A program made the translations under genes and the position numbers. A stretch of DNA of 64,000 bases from Exilibacterium tricleocarpae (GTDB lineage Bacteria; Pseudomonadota; Gammaproteobacteria; Pseudomonadales; Cellvibrionaceae), in the NCBI RefSeq assembly GCF_007004655.1, contig NZ_ML660104.1:82195-146194 (forward strand). The letters run 5' to 3'. Shown one piece after another: positions 12,001 to 18,866 of this stretch; position 1 is the stretch's first letter, and the number at the start of each line of letters is the position of its first letter. The notes under the pieces were generated by a model. The model did no database searches, was not told the origin of the DNA, and saw only the letters and a program-made list of their open reading frames with translations.

Positions 12001-13006
12001 CGACTTCCTGCGTCGGCAGGAAGCTGAGTTCAGTCGTACGGTTGATCTGCAGGCAGAGTTGTTGGAACAGGTCCGCGAGGGCAGTTTCTTTGAACGATTA
12101 CAGGCATCATTCGCCCTGAGTGCAATTGGGCAATCTATCGAGGGGCAGGCCACGGGTGTGTTCATCGCCTCGGAGGTAAACCGTATCGACCAGGCGATCG
12201 ACTTTTCCTTTGACGAGGATGCGCCGGCTGATTTGCGCTCAGATGCGCAGACAGAGTTGATTCTCGAAGGGGCGCTACTGGCTGTCGATATTGCTTCACT
12301 GGGTGCCGGTAAGGCCGCGAGCGTCGCTACCAAGGCATTCCGCGCCGCCGAAAATCTGGCGACCGGTGCGCGCCGGACCGTCAGGGGACTGCGTTCAGGT
12401 GAACTGGCGTTCAGGCGGTTGCCGGTGTTTATCGACAGGGCAGCCCTGGCCGGCAGGCTCAACAGCGGTCTGCCGCTGGATGCGATCAGACTGCGCAATC
12501 CTATTGTACGGACCGCCGACAACGTTTTAACCCCTGCATTGCGGCAAAGTGACGATCTGTTTGATGTTCTGGACAATGTGAATGTGTCCGGACTCACGAC
12601 GAGGCAGACCGGAGCCTTTGGCGAGGAGATTGCAGAGCGCTTCCTCAGGCAAAATGACTTCACGGATATATTCGCCGTACAAAACAGAAGCAATAACGGC
12701 ATTGATATTGTCGCCAGAAACAGCGACGGCGTGTTGCAGTTTTTTGAAGTCAAAGCCTCAAAGGTCGGCCAGATTGGTAACTTATCGAGACGACAGCAAA
12801 ACTTCACCGGTTTTGTCGAGGAGATTCTGACCGACGCCGCCAATAGAACCGGGCGCTATCAGAATATCGATGCGCTCACCCAGCGCAATGCCAGAAGCGC
12901 ATTGCGGGATTTCCGGGCGACTATCAGTCGCGGGGAGGAAATTTCCGGGTTCGGTATAGGAGTTGATCTAAAGGCACAGCAGTTGCTAATATCTCCCATT
13001 AGATAA
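2..13006 (+). CDS. Giant YD/RHS-like polymorphic toxin with C-terminal nuclease-like domain (5' end outside window)
   Basis: The frame is open from the first complete codon, and the codons before the first possible start (TTG at 26) already read as a YD repeat, so the true start lies upstream. Residues are numbered from that TTG. About 1-1990 and 2545-3200 are YD repeats of the type YDxxGNRxxxxDxxG. About 1995-2540 is an insert that resembles fibronectin-III or other beta-sandwich domains. A LysM-like module follows near 3225-3274, a hydrophobic Ala/Gly/Ile/Val-rich stretch near 3309-3376, and a second LysM-like module near 3669-3730. The C-terminus (about 4191-4326) has FGEEIAERFL, then GIDIVA (Asp4227) and FFEVKASK (Glu4241, Lys4243), the pattern of PD-(D/E)XK nucleases of the YraN/UPF0102 kind. 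In this family the YD shell encloses a variable toxin tip. The nuclease call is inference from the motif. The stop is TAA at 13004. Confidence 0.9.
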   Translation, partial: RRFLRAYDLDNRLVQATDPLGGIKAFEYDVLGSQIRVVDENGGVQINAFDAIGRLLSSRSAGGILTENAYDLRDNLVSSALSFVDGSDLRVTVFDYDLLDRQITVTDANGYSTEIAYDVFDNQIQVTSGLYLLSAADPDYEAARAALAFPQTTVSQYDAVDRLVKFTDARGTETVFGYDAVGNRTSVIDGANVSGDRLSRFSFDLANRLIESVNPEGGITRNQYDALGQLVQKSVLQSDDGLGNQVWIDTGFGYDNNGRVVERVDGEGNRAEYEYDAVGNQLLVRSAAGTADQRTTRFEYDLNNRITAEIDGEGNRTEFAYDTLGNRIRVTDPRGSITRFYFDADSRLVSRLNAGGYVVESEYDSAGNRLLQREFFGVFSGVADDFVPPQPPTSPQDRETRFTYDGNGQLATRIEADGAVYQFSYDGVGNLAKETDSLGRETLFAYNLTNQLTVLTAADGVETHYGYDLVGNRTTIIRAANTAAAAVETFDYDLNNRLVREVDGLGNTRRTLAYDKADNQLAETDGNGNSTVFAYDLNNRLVAFSDAEGGTITYGYDGVGNRTEITDRNGNPEVKFYNDNNQVTFAIDRAGYVTAFDYDANGNIVTQTLYMQPLPLPIDPSVAPVPVIGGSDQVTRFEYDLLNRVTVRIDAEGFRTEFVYDAAGNKLQTRQYRDLAGTDIAVGYSYFDAVNREIARLSAEGYLTQFSYDSEGNRLSIAVFDEPVAVPATGLPAPVSGDAGRLEQFSYDAVDRLVRSTTAAGVNTDFEYDARSNRTATIEAVGTDDQRRSEFVFDLADRLTDSVDALGSVVHFTLDGNGNVLERREAFGTPQERLTAFVYDGNNRVVSETDAIGTVSTFAYDANGNVVSATKAAGLAEQRIELFEYDRNNRRTAEVNGEGERTESAYDGAGNRIGLTLAPGLAEQRINTFEFDRDNRLVAAVDGEGVRVEYRYDGVGNKVETIQAVGIAGEQRHTFYAYDLDNRLVQVTDPLGGVTQYTYDVLGNQTQIIDTRGGLQTNVFDALGRLVSSLSAGDILTTNSYDLRGNILSTTQSFGDGSDARTSHYRYDLLDRQTVITDPEGFSTLIDYDAFGNQTRVDHGLYLPQPGDADYSADKAARAFPQVNRFAFDAADRLLSVTDGEGNITTYAYDAVGNRIRLTEAANTEPRITTFSYDLANRLLETRSPEGGISRNSYDAAGNRTAEALLQSDDGLTQVWINRTFEYDANGRLAAATDPYGVRTEYAYDAAGNQTLMRAAAGTGDERITRMEYDLNNRLRAEIDAEENRTEFEYDAAGNRIKVTDAEGRVARFYFDGSNNLVGILDAESYVNHFGYDAAGNRVNETIFMTRFVGPVDDFVAPAPPTAAGDRTFTSTFDGKGQVIERIEADGSTTGFEYDAAGNLLREVKFSNTDAPRELLYSYDLNNRLATFIDVDGTVTAFGYDGANNRVSETITNSSDPNAVRLTVFEYDLNNRLVREVFDPAGLNLVQTTDYDLVGNAVVNTNPNGDATLTEYDLNNRAVRQIDALGNDTLFAYDAVGNQVSLTDANGQVTDFVYDGNNRVIQQIAPAIVKYTIDGGSENLRPAITRVYDAVGNEVQVTDAEGFVSTRYFDSNDRIVAEINGDGVLREFSYNAAGEITGETLYMTRLAGAAPDPQTRPAPPAGESRSTAREYDLNGRLTRILLPAVEVTTLTGTDTDSPTAVTATVQPEERFSYDAFGNQVEAFDRNGNRTLAYYDVKDRLVAQVDAEGYLTEFDYDAQDNVVEQRIYTQPLDTAALGPDNRPAPPGGEVYQTNRSYDTASRLIGELSPSVEVFDPATLTTTEERVLTQFTYDGVGNQLSRTLAAGSAQAFTEYTYYDALNRQVAIIDGNRVVNLFGYDANGNQTLAKRLFNPVAAGVDLATLSGSTNFNVLVGNNSNDQQLNRLYDALNRLSSETELMGPGSGDDLVQQFGYDANGNRTRAVDADGFVQQFSYDGVGNLIKSVSPDASGTIYDYDAAGNQIFAFTGQLDSIPAPALDTRVTLGEALTVGWELPVDARVQSYVVYDTVSHIDLDSYANQTPVLGTWFSTSGSAAIATDGLNPGDSVFFRVVTQDAAGSLTWTAEQRVTIAPRITDVAVTQTGPDALDIDVRFDAAVAAPTLFFGMSGSTDTPVALVDLGGGNFRASLNGVTNPQELFYRISWEDGSGAAFVSEELPFEALGDHVGISSTLSETAVVSGPDTFYQVNVDTVVPAGTAAGLLGLAATWRGIDDPAISGSASVEGVDSGLGFSTFGLVLGSESPLPAGSYTVTLRAVGETEDLILDTFEVTVGSGLVTGIERSASWTVPAGVDDAQVVIVDGVRVAASREGERLVAALDLPTAGATLGYSAFYGTAVAESHTTSVTSTEITETDESTTPPTVTTLGFDLAIAAELAAAEAAAVNGDLRLAWRAAGSGTEFANQEVMVAAGSTYTATLPLLEAGAYDLKIFYLDNNGNEVIVDWLRADTAVADITVEGNSVVITASETAGEITLAADDTIVVDPGLYSGPVSGALNNLVLAPVATGNLGDSIAVDGRNAGYFTENRYDALNNRIATNAENGVWRELGVDANGNVVATYSFGEEGAANAIATFTAFDGRNREVARFAAPAQVDGQVAPQRAVTRFVYDVQDRVVAEIDPRGGTTSRTWNALGSQLTETDQLFNTTTFRYDRLGRNTAEIDALGNTQYKFYDTVGNQIQVIDGEGNSTAFAYDVFGRRTAVTNALNQTVTMAYDQRDRLVAATDGLGQTTTYAYDGRDNRTVTIDANNHRTEQVWDGLGRVVDTITFQNGQTVRDSSQYDAYGNEVATIDAEGRITSNIYGAFGRLLQRVDPAGRVTFFEYDQQGRLIREWNPSSGKDIRRSYDDAGRQLTVNDLGTGVSTAYRYDVAGNRLNEVVTTPGNAHNRNVTHAYDAVGQMVRWADSVTGMQTNYEWDGAGNLHRAFTDPGYDPDGEGLGAGTLFVDHVYSYDGNNRVTQMTQRGELDMQYSYDAAGNRIMVNSRGVLTDYFYDANGRVIRAESGGNTSADWQYDNVGNVTRFRTFDSNGSVDKVITKQYFENNRNFFTNDDGQQTTLTLDKSGRVTRTKLVDDGDTFYFDHFYNAAGLETRINARGKDVGGRTTNRYDENDNLVETDKGEGDNQDSNEILHFVYNTDNQILFRSNETGKDNVVLDTEFAYANGNPVGQTGQTEDAASETLLDTGRYNLVQPLGEDFPDTTVTSVTAAAGDTLQSIAAVVYGNPSLWFVLAEANGIQPGEALREGQRLVIPNTVETGRLTADTHVVYDEGEIIGSTLPNLKSDPQDGGCGGFLAIIIIVVIAVVAIIATAGLATAFLGGAAAAASASLGAQVAAFALAGAIVGAAASIVQQGLFIALNYQDEFSWRSVAAGAVSGALSGAAQGVAFAQSVGAIANLRFAKAAASALKVASAASKQLIENGKITSWTSLATAALGSTNSGVNVDGATIELAGFVSDEALSFITPWVELTESALRNNGELSATDWTNAISSTLSAAYAADGKSFGGDTVFARLGLADTQSLINLAAGGALASFDKDAGIDYIANAIGNEVGSFIGRQIVAVTGQAELTRETLANARQQRADARAARNNTPAANEPMTAVGTEADPDKLTAPAAASSDDISPPPGSPEDTPVLTTLEDADGDQVTDPTSIRRIEPEDTFWTIAKGQFEALGLNPTNAEIQRQTQILMQLNPDLDARNLPPGEELILIAPDSGIDVSQATVDRYETDASAGLQESLAAGRLEDSIVSRLDPLGLGGLDAGAVVPPTEVALTEEELLDQALQNFLAEKQAEVDILTSTPLEELRDNRRKALILTEEELQDLRADVERGFDAEAGKVEISGEFSQVAEALGFELTSVTRYLPSVGPGAPSVPIEVPALSLGDANTFLAELEASFAFDFEDGTQRRLAFIPEGVTPEEAKQAVLFDIGKRADALQVALIVDAIDIAVEAGGGLIDTTVAFNQSTFNTIQVRLAESSTDDFLRRQEAEFSRTVDLQAELLEQVREGSFFERLQASFALSAIGQSIEGQATGVFIASEVNRIDQAIDFSFDEDAPADLRSDAQTELILEGALLAVDIASLGAGKAASVATKAFRAAENLATGARRTVRGLRSGELAFRRLPVFIDRAALAGRLNSGLPLDAIRLRNPIVRTADNVLTPALRQSDDLFDVLDNVNVSGLTTRQTGAFGEEIAERFLRQNDFTDIFAVQNRSNNGIDIVARNSDGVLQFFEVKASKVGQIGNLSRRQQNFTGFVEEILTDAANRTGRYQNIDALTQRNARSALRDFRATISRGEEISGFGIGVDLKAQQLLISPIR
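17..1430 (+). repeat. Internal duplication of YD-repeat block, copy A
   Basis: This block matches 2930-4350 collinearly at an offset of 2913 to 2919 bases. Shared landmarks in the same order are DNRLVQ, TDPLGG, LLSS/LVSS, YDLLDRQ, LANRL, LLQSDDGL and DDFV. It looks like an ancient in-frame duplication of roughly 971 codons, now diverged in sequence. Confidence 0.8.
2930..4350 (+). repeat. Internal duplication of YD-repeat block, copy B
   Basis: This is the second copy of the block at 17-1430. It keeps the same order of non-repeat landmarks, for example GDGSD, LLQSDDGL, VDDFV and RIEADG. That distinguishes a true segmental duplication from the general similarity of YD repeats to each other. 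Confidence 0.8.
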
Positions 13007-13027
13007 GTGGCAGCCAGGTGACAGTGC

Positions 13028-13909
13028 GTGAGTATTTCATATGAAGGGCTTTTGCAGTCTGTACGAGAAAATTACCTGCAAACGCCCGCTGAATCAGGTA
13101 TTTCCATCGCCGAGGAACTCGACTATATCGAGGCCGACTTGGCGCAGGGGCTGGTGTCAACGCTAGGCAATGTCAGCGATTCGCTCGGTTTAATCGCGAC
13201 TATCAAAGCTGTAGCCGGGATCGGGACTTTGCTGAGGGGCGATAAGAGCGGCTGGGCAGATATAGGCAGCTCTATGTCTTACCGATTATGGAATATCAAG
13301 CTGGCCCGGCAAGCTCTGAAAAATGCTATAGCTTTCAATCCCAATAGAAATTTGCCTGAGTTGAGAGTAGAGTTCAGTCCGGCCGCAGGCTTGCTCTTGC
13401 ACGCCGTATCGCAAGGTGAGGACGCAGCTGCAGGTGAAATGGTCAAAGTGCTTGAGGATATCTTTTTTGATCCGGCGTATCTCAATCGAGAGACTGTCGA
13501 TAACAGCATTTACGAACGTTTTGCCCTCAATGTTTATTACTTTTTAAAAGGCGGAGATACCCGCAAGACTTTGGCGTTCAATACCGGGAATGTTTATAAA
13601 AACCTGCTGGACAGTTTACTGGCACCTGATTTTGATTCGCAATTAGTTGTCGATTTGTGCGACTATCACTGTGACAATATCGAAGACCGTGGAGACCGAC
13701 GCCCCGAGTTTTGTTCCCGCCCATTTGATCTATTGCCTGTTGAAGTCCTGGCGATCTATCGGATCAGGCGCAATGCCGGCCTGGAGACGCCGGCGGTCGA
13801 CCATCCTCTACTCAACCCCCTGTTTACGCATATGCCCGATTTGCAGTTTGAAAACGATGAGCTCATCGACAGGATCGAGGCTGCTTATTTGGAAATGCCG
13901 GCGGCATAA
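13028..13909 (+). CDS. Hypothetical protein, candidate immunity partner of the YD-repeat toxin
   Basis: The start is GTG at 13028, with AGGTGA at 13016-13021 as ribosome binding site, 21 bases after the toxin stop. The product is 293 residues, soluble and helical in appearance, with no signal peptide and no motif I recognise. A hydrophobic patch at about 53-68 (LGLIATIKAVAGIGTLL) is too short and mixed to be a confident membrane span. Immunity genes of polymorphic toxins typically lie directly behind the toxin tip on the same strand, and that position is the only argument for the role. It could equally be an unrelated orphan. Confidence 0.6.
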   Translation: MSISYEGLLQSVRENYLQTPAESGISIAEELDYIEADLAQGLVSTLGNVSDSLGLIATIKAVAGIGTLLRGDKSGWADIGSSMSYRLWNIKLARQALKNAIAFNPNRNLPELRVEFSPAAGLLLHAVSQGEDAAAGEMVKVLEDIFFDPAYLNRETVDNSIYERFALNVYYFLKGGDTRKTLAFNTGNVYKNLLDSLLAPDFDSQLVVDLCDYHCDNIEDRGDRRPEFCSRPFDLLPVEVLAIYRIRRNAGLETPAVDHPLLNPLFTHMPDLQFENDELIDRIEAAYLEMPAA

Positions 13910-14045
13910 GTGAGGCGAGTACCCAGGGTGTGCCAATACCGGATATTGGCCTGTGGTACCCGCTTTCGGTGGCACGGCATGTTTCAGGTTTAGCTCTGCG
14001 GTGACAGTGCCAACCGTCTGTAGCCGTGCCCCATTTTTGCGACGC

Positions 14046-16610
14046 TTAAAAGTTAATACCGGCGCGAAGGTAGTAGTAGGCGCCGTTAAATCCGGCTGCC
14101 GAGTTCAGCGGATAGATGGCACCCAGGAAGCCCGGCGTGCGGCCGGTCCAGACACTCTCGTCCGCCTGGGGTACCGACCACTCGTCTGGCCGCTCGTCGA
14201 ACAGGTTTTTTGCGCCCACATTGAGACTGATTGATTCGGTTACCTGATACCCCACCTCTGCATCAACAACGAACAGACTTGGAGTAGTAACCGGCACGCT
14301 GGTATCATTAAATACAAATTCAAAGGTTTCATCATAATAATTGCCTCGCAGCATAAAACTCCAATCACCTGACGTGTGTAGTGTGGTCAGCGTCAGTCGG
14401 CTTTCTGGCAGCGATTCCTCCAGTTCACGGATACGGGCCTCTGAAATTTCATCACCGGCGGTGATTTCCGTTTCAGTCCAGTTATAGGCCAGAGTAAAGT
14501 CCGTATTACCAAGGTCGGACTCCAGCGGCCAGGTAGCAACCAGATCAACACCTTGTGTTTCGGAGCTGAAATCGTTGACAAAGAACTGAACGGAACTGAT
14601 TGAAGCGGCATTGATAACCCCCGCAGCCTCCAATGCTGAGATATCGGCAGCCGTAATCGTGTCTTCTTTTAATGACAGTCGATCGTCCACTTCGATATTG
14701 AAGTAATCGATCGTAAGATCTATTGACCCCAGTGAAAGGACTGTGCCGATGCTAAAGCTCGTGGACTCCTCCGGTTCCAGTTGTTGACCGCCTTTCTGTA
14801 AGGCCACCGCACTAGTGGGGGAAACAACGAGTGTGTCGATTAACTGACCATTTTCAAAGCTGGTAGCTGAACGTCGCAGATCGCTCTGTCCCACGGTAGG
14901 TGCGCGGAAACCCGTGCTGTAAGCGCCACGTAGAGAAAACGAATCGGTAACATTCAACCGTGTCGCGATTTTGAAATCTGTTGTACTGCCGAAATCATCG
15001 AAGTCTTCAAAGCGTAGGGCGACTGACATCAGCCAGTTATCGGTAACATCGGCCTCGGTGTCGATGTAGAGAGCCTGACTGGTGCGCGAGAAACGACCGG
15101 CTACATCTGAGGAGAAACCCTGGAAACCGTTGGAACCAATTGAGAAACCCTGCTCTTCAAGGCCGCCAGGGGCCCAGGACTCGGTCTGCCCTGCAATGAT
15201 TTCAAACTCTTCATCATGAAATTGTGCGCCAAAAGCGATGTTTAAATCGGAAGCCAAACCAATATCAATCGGGTAGGAAAAATCCGCATTAAGCAAACGC
15301 TCGGACTGAATCTGTGTGCCAAGACTGAAATTGGTGGGTGTGTTTGGACCGTAAGACGCGTTGAGCGAATTTCGCATTTCATACTGTATCTCACTTTGTC
15401 CGAAAGATGCGCTCAGATCATATTTTAAGTTGTCTGACCACTCACCCCGTACTCCGGCCACGAAGCTGGTGTCAATGACTTTACCGCCGAAACGCGGAGT
15501 GAAGCCGCCGGGATAAAGCTCGTTGAAAACGAAGCAATCGGGGTCATCCATAGTTTGCTGAAGATCCGCCGGTGCACTTGAACAAGCGCCGGAGCCGTCA
15601 TCGGTTAGGTCAGCCACCAGCAAGCTCGCGCCGCCGTCATTGGAATAAACGCCACTGCGATTGGTCGGGTTGCGGTAGAAAAAGCTGCCGTCGGTATCGC
15701 GCGTGGCATAGTTGCCGAATGCATAGGCCTCACCGTCCACCCCGGTTTCAACAGCGGCATTGAAAAAGACTTTATAGTCCTCGGTTATCTCTGGTGTACC
15801 CCACACGACTACCGGGTTGGGAACCGCCTCATTACCGGCGTCGATTAAGGTTTGAGCGCCTGTATCCTGAACGCCGCGGCTGGTGGGCGAGGTGTCTTTT
15901 GCCTCAAACGCCAAGGTTGCGAAACCGTTCGTCCCCAAGTGAGTACCGAACAGGCCAGAGATCTGTTTGATGGAACCATCACCCTCAGAATATTCACCCG
16001 TGCTGACTTGAATTTTTCGCGCTTCAGGATCGTCGGCCAGTACAAAGTTTATCACTCCGGCAATGGCGTCGGAGCCATATTGTGCCGCCGCACCATCGCG
16101 TAGTACTTCGACCTGCCTCATCGCTATGCCGGGTATTGGTGCAAGATCTACACCCTGTGCGCCCTTGTTGATACCGGAGATAAACTCTCCTATAACCGCA
16201 CCTCGGTGGCGCCGCTTTCCATTGACCAATACCAGTGTGCTGTCGGAAGGTAAGCCGCGTAAGTTTGCGGGTCTAACCAGAGTGCCGGCATCGCTGATAG
16301 GTTCACGACCGACATTATAGGAAGGCACAACATTAGTCAGTACATCCAATATGTCTGTACTGCCTTGCGCCTCTAAATCCGCTTGATTCAGTACATCCAC
16401 AGGAACCGGCGCCTGGGTGGCACTGCGGCCTTCACGTCTGGTACCGACTACGGCTATTTCCTCTATTACGGTGCTTCCCGAGGTGTCCTGATAAGCTATT
16501 TCAGTACCATTTTGTGCCAAAACAGGCTGTATGACTGCAGTCGAGCAGCTTGTTGCAACCAGCAGTGCTTGAACGCCGCTTTTTCTTGAAAAGCTCTTCT
16601 TGTTTTTCAT
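14046..16610 (-). CDS. TonB-dependent outer-membrane receptor
   Basis: The ATG at 16610 is preferred over an upstream ATG at 16712 because it is preceded by GCGAGAAG and opens a signal peptide (MKNKKSF..., hydrophobic stretch, cleavage near VLAQ). The longer start would also overlap putP. The protein has 854 residues. The plug domain shows NLRGL, LVLVNGKRRHRG and VEVLRDGAAAQYGSDAIAGV, followed by a long beta-barrel region with alternating strands (GAYSTGFRAPTVGQSDLR, IDLTIDYFNIEVDDR) ending in aromatic Phe, as usual for outer-membrane barrels. It would take up a ligand using TonB energy. The ligand is unknown; the neighbouring proline transporter and PutA suggest a proline-containing peptide, but this is inference. 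Confidence 0.9.
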   Translation of the reverse strand: MKNKKSFSRKSGVQALLVATSCSTAVIQPVLAQNGTEIAYQDTSGSTVIEEIAVVGTRREGRSATQAPVPVDVLNQADLEAQGSTDILDVLTNVVPSYNVGREPISDAGTLVRPANLRGLPSDSTLVLVNGKRRHRGAVIGEFISGINKGAQGVDLAPIPGIAMRQVEVLRDGAAAQYGSDAIAGVINFVLADDPEARKIQVSTGEYSEGDGSIKQISGLFGTHLGTNGFATLAFEAKDTSPTSRGVQDTGAQTLIDAGNEAVPNPVVVWGTPEITEDYKVFFNAAVETGVDGEAYAFGNYATRDTDGSFFYRNPTNRSGVYSNDGGASLLVADLTDDGSGACSSAPADLQQTMDDPDCFVFNELYPGGFTPRFGGKVIDTSFVAGVRGEWSDNLKYDLSASFGQSEIQYEMRNSLNASYGPNTPTNFSLGTQIQSERLLNADFSYPIDIGLASDLNIAFGAQFHDEEFEIIAGQTESWAPGGLEEQGFSIGSNGFQGFSSDVAGRFSRTSQALYIDTEADVTDNWLMSVALRFEDFDDFGSTTDFKIATRLNVTDSFSLRGAYSTGFRAPTVGQSDLRRSATSFENGQLIDTLVVSPTSAVALQKGGQQLEPEESTSFSIGTVLSLGSIDLTIDYFNIEVDDRLSLKEDTITAADISALEAAGVINAASISSVQFFVNDFSSETQGVDLVATWPLESDLGNTDFTLAYNWTETEITAGDEISEARIRELEESLPESRLTLTTLHTSGDWSFMLRGNYYDETFEFVFNDTSVPVTTPSLFVVDAEVGYQVTESISLNVGAKNLFDERPDEWSVPQADESVWTGRTPGFLGAIYPLNSAAGFNGAYYYLRAGINF

Positions 16611-16704
16611 CTTCTCGCTCCTGTATAAGTATAAAAATAGGAAGTTTTTTAGTGGAGAGTCACCACTAAGTCTTTTATCTGTTTTGTAGCTACCTGTCTT
16701 GTTG

Positions 16705-18183
16705 TTATACACCGTGAGTCACGCCTTTAGACTGTTGTTTGATGGCAACTACAGGCTCGGCAGTTACTAACGACACTATGGCGATAGCCGCACTCGACAT
16801 AAAAAAGGCCGGAATCAGCTCATACAGTTCAAAAATTCCTCCGCTCAAATTTTTCCAAACCACCACCGTAATACCGCCCACAATAATGCCTGCCAGGGCG
16901 CCGTTGCGGTTCATGCGTCTCCAGTAGAGTGAAAAAACGATGGTTGGACCAAAGGCCGCTCCGAACCCCGCCCAGGCGTAGCTGACCATGGTCAACACTT
17001 GATTTTCAGGCTCGAGGGCAATGTAGCTTGCGACCAAGGCAATCAACACCACGGCCAGGCGTCCGACTTTCACCAGCTCCCGCTGCGATGCATTTTGGCG
17101 AAACAGCGCTCTGTAGAAGTCCTCAGCCAGTGCCGAGGAAGCAACCAGCAGTTGAGAGTCTGCCGTACTCATCACAGCTGCCAGTATTGCCGCCAGTAAA
17201 ATCCCCGCCACCAACGGATTAAACAGTGCGTCAATCAACAGCATAAACGCCCTTTCACTGTCTTCCAGCGGCTCACCGAAATAAGCAATCGCGACAAACC
17301 CACATATCAGGGAGCCCACAAGCGTTAACGTGGCCCAGGCTACCGCCACTCGCCTGGCGGCAGGTATATCTTCCTCAGACCGAATTGCCTTAAAGCGTGC
17401 CAGAATATGTGGTTGACCGAAGTAGCCCAAGCCCCAGCCCAAAAGGGAAAAAATCGAAATCGCGCCGATAGACTCCCCGGATGTGCCAGTCCAAAGATCA
17501 AGCAACGCAGGATTCTTTGCAGCGACCGTCTCCTGTATAGCAGCCACCCCACCCATAGCCTCAATGGCTGCAACTGGGACAATAACTAAAGCAGCCGACA
17601 TCAATAGACCTTGAACAACGTCGGTCCATGCGACGGCCAGAAAACCCCCGAAAAGTGTGTAGGACACCACTGCGATAGTTCCCACAATGACGGCCAGACG
17701 ATAATCGAGTCCGAATACGGTTTCAAACAGCTTGCCGCCGGCCACCAGTCCGGAGCTGGTGTAAAATAAGAAAAAAAACAAAATTATGAGGGCAGAAATA
17801 ATGCGTAAAAGGCGACTGTTATCCCGAAATCTGTTTTCGAGGTAGTCGGAAATCGTTAAACAGTCTCCCATTTTGTAGCTGTAAATGCGCAATCTGCGAG
17901 CGACCACCCTCCAGTTTAGCCAGGTGCCGGTCAACAACCCTAAGGCGATCCAGCCGGCTTCAACACCAGCTACATAGGCATAACCGGGGAGGCCCAATAG
18001 TAGCCAGCCGCTCATATCCGAGGCCCCCGCACTCAGTGCCGAGGGCAAGGGTCCAAGGCTGCGCCCGCCGAGAATATAATCCGACATATCTTTGGTGCGG
18101 AGATAGGACCACAACCCGATAGCAAACATACCTGCCAGATACAGTGTAAACGTCAGACCAATCGCCCACTGATTTTCAACCAT
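16705..18183 (-). CDS. putP: Sodium/proline symporter PutP
   Basis: This 492-residue solute:sodium symporter (SSS family) has about 13 hydrophobic segments. The signature DYILGGRSLGPLPSALSAGA followed by SDMSGWLLLGLPG near residues 35-68 is the PutP sodium/substrate region. The start is ATG at 18183 behind GTGAGT. It would import proline with sodium across the inner membrane. It lies between the TonB receptor and a glutamate dehydrogenase remnant on the same strand, and putA is divergent 2 kb away, so the genes form a proline catabolic locus. Length matches the family. Confidence 0.93.
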   Translation of the reverse strand: MVENQWAIGLTFTLYLAGMFAIGLWSYLRTKDMSDYILGGRSLGPLPSALSAGASDMSGWLLLGLPGYAYVAGVEAGWIALGLLTGTWLNWRVVARRLRIYSYKMGDCLTISDYLENRFRDNSRLLRIISALIILFFFLFYTSSGLVAGGKLFETVFGLDYRLAVIVGTIAVVSYTLFGGFLAVAWTDVVQGLLMSAALVIVPVAAIEAMGGVAAIQETVAAKNPALLDLWTGTSGESIGAISIFSLLGWGLGYFGQPHILARFKAIRSEEDIPAARRVAVAWATLTLVGSLICGFVAIAYFGEPLEDSERAFMLLIDALFNPLVAGILLAAILAAVMSTADSQLLVASSALAEDFYRALFRQNASQRELVKVGRLAVVLIALVASYIALEPENQVLTMVSYAWAGFGAAFGPTIVFSLYWRRMNRNGALAGIIVGGITVVVWKNLSGGIFELYELIPAFFMSSAAIAIVSLVTAEPVVAIKQQSKGVTHGV

Positions 18184-18196
18184 ATATGATTACTCA

Positions 18197-18776
18197 CTAA
18201 ATTTCCGCCTTGCATCCTTGAGCTTGGGGGTTGCTGATTCCCGTGTTGTTGACGCTGTCCAAGGCATCAACATGAAAGTTACCTGTCGCGCCCCATTCTG
18301 CCCAGGGGCTTGCCTTGCTGCTCTGCTGGCGCAACCAGTGAATTTCCTGAGCACTGTCCAGTTTGAAGTACACCTGAGCTGCCTGGTGTGGGGATAAACG
18401 GATAGATGTGGCTGCTTCGACAATGCCTGGCATCTAGGAGATAGACCAGTTTTTTATCTTGAAAACTGTTCCGGTAAGTGCCAGAGTTATGCTCGACGAG
18501 GTTGTATTTCGTATGGCCGAGAAATGTAAAATTTTCCTGCAGCAGCCATTTTAGACATGCCATTGCCTCGGCAACGTCGTCCAGTACGTCTGGTGGTGAA
18601 AGCGTAAGTTTCTCTATCAAAGTTTTGGCAATGGTCTTGATGGCTGAGGTATCGTTGGCAATGTCACTATTTGGTCTGCAGGCACCCTGGTTACACAGTT
18701 CCTTTAATTCTGAGTAGATATTCTTGATAGCCAGTTGTTCGCTATCCGGGTTTTCCAGGGCTTGTTGGTAAAACAT
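18197..18776 (-). pseudogene. Internally deleted, frameshifted remnant of NAD-specific glutamate dehydrogenase (gdhB type)
   Basis: Two fused pieces of the ~1,600-residue NAD-glutamate dehydrogenase are visible. The first (from ATG 18776) contains AMACLKWLLQENFTFLGHT, which matches the N-terminal region of the family (WLL..HFTFLGY). The second, in another frame from about 18433 to 18197, contains PGIVEAATSIRLSPHQAA and VYFKLDSAQEIHWLRQQ. It matches the far C-terminal segment (IIEASD....AKAYFAVGSALDLTWYLQQI in P. aeruginosa GdhB, from memory). The whole catalytic middle is gone. The remnant lies upstream of putP on the same strand. The enzyme would have converted glutamate, the PutA product, to 2-oxoglutarate. 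A translated N-terminal fragment of up to 165 residues is possible. Confidence 0.75.
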
Positions 18777-18844
18777 AGTACCTTCCGACTATCATGGGCG
18801 GCAGCATACTCAGTGAAAACTATCACATGAGTTAAATGTGACGC

Positions 18845-18866
18845 CATAGTCCATAATGCGTATAAA
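18845..18866 (+). promoter_or_regulatory. Conserved element CATAGTCC-N5-GCGTAT, copy 1
   Basis: The sequence reads CATAGTCCATAATGCGTATA. Copies occur at 26895-26918 and 32677-32700 with identical spacing. It lies 69 bases upstream of the gdhB remnant start, within the promoter region of the leftward gdh/putP unit. I infer a binding site for one transcription factor; the NarL-type regulator at 32799 is a candidate. The rest of the 18777-19141 gap is AT-rich with no gene that I can support. Confidence 0.5.

Noticed and set aside
13932..13950. Hairpin GCCAATA/TATTGGC between the convergent immunity and TonB receptor genes
   Set aside because: Short stem and no T run on either strand; too weak to call a terminator.
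16611..16712. Upstream ATG extending the TonB receptor by 34 residues
   Set aside because: It would overlap putP, lacks a ribosome site and would put a polar tail before the signal peptide.
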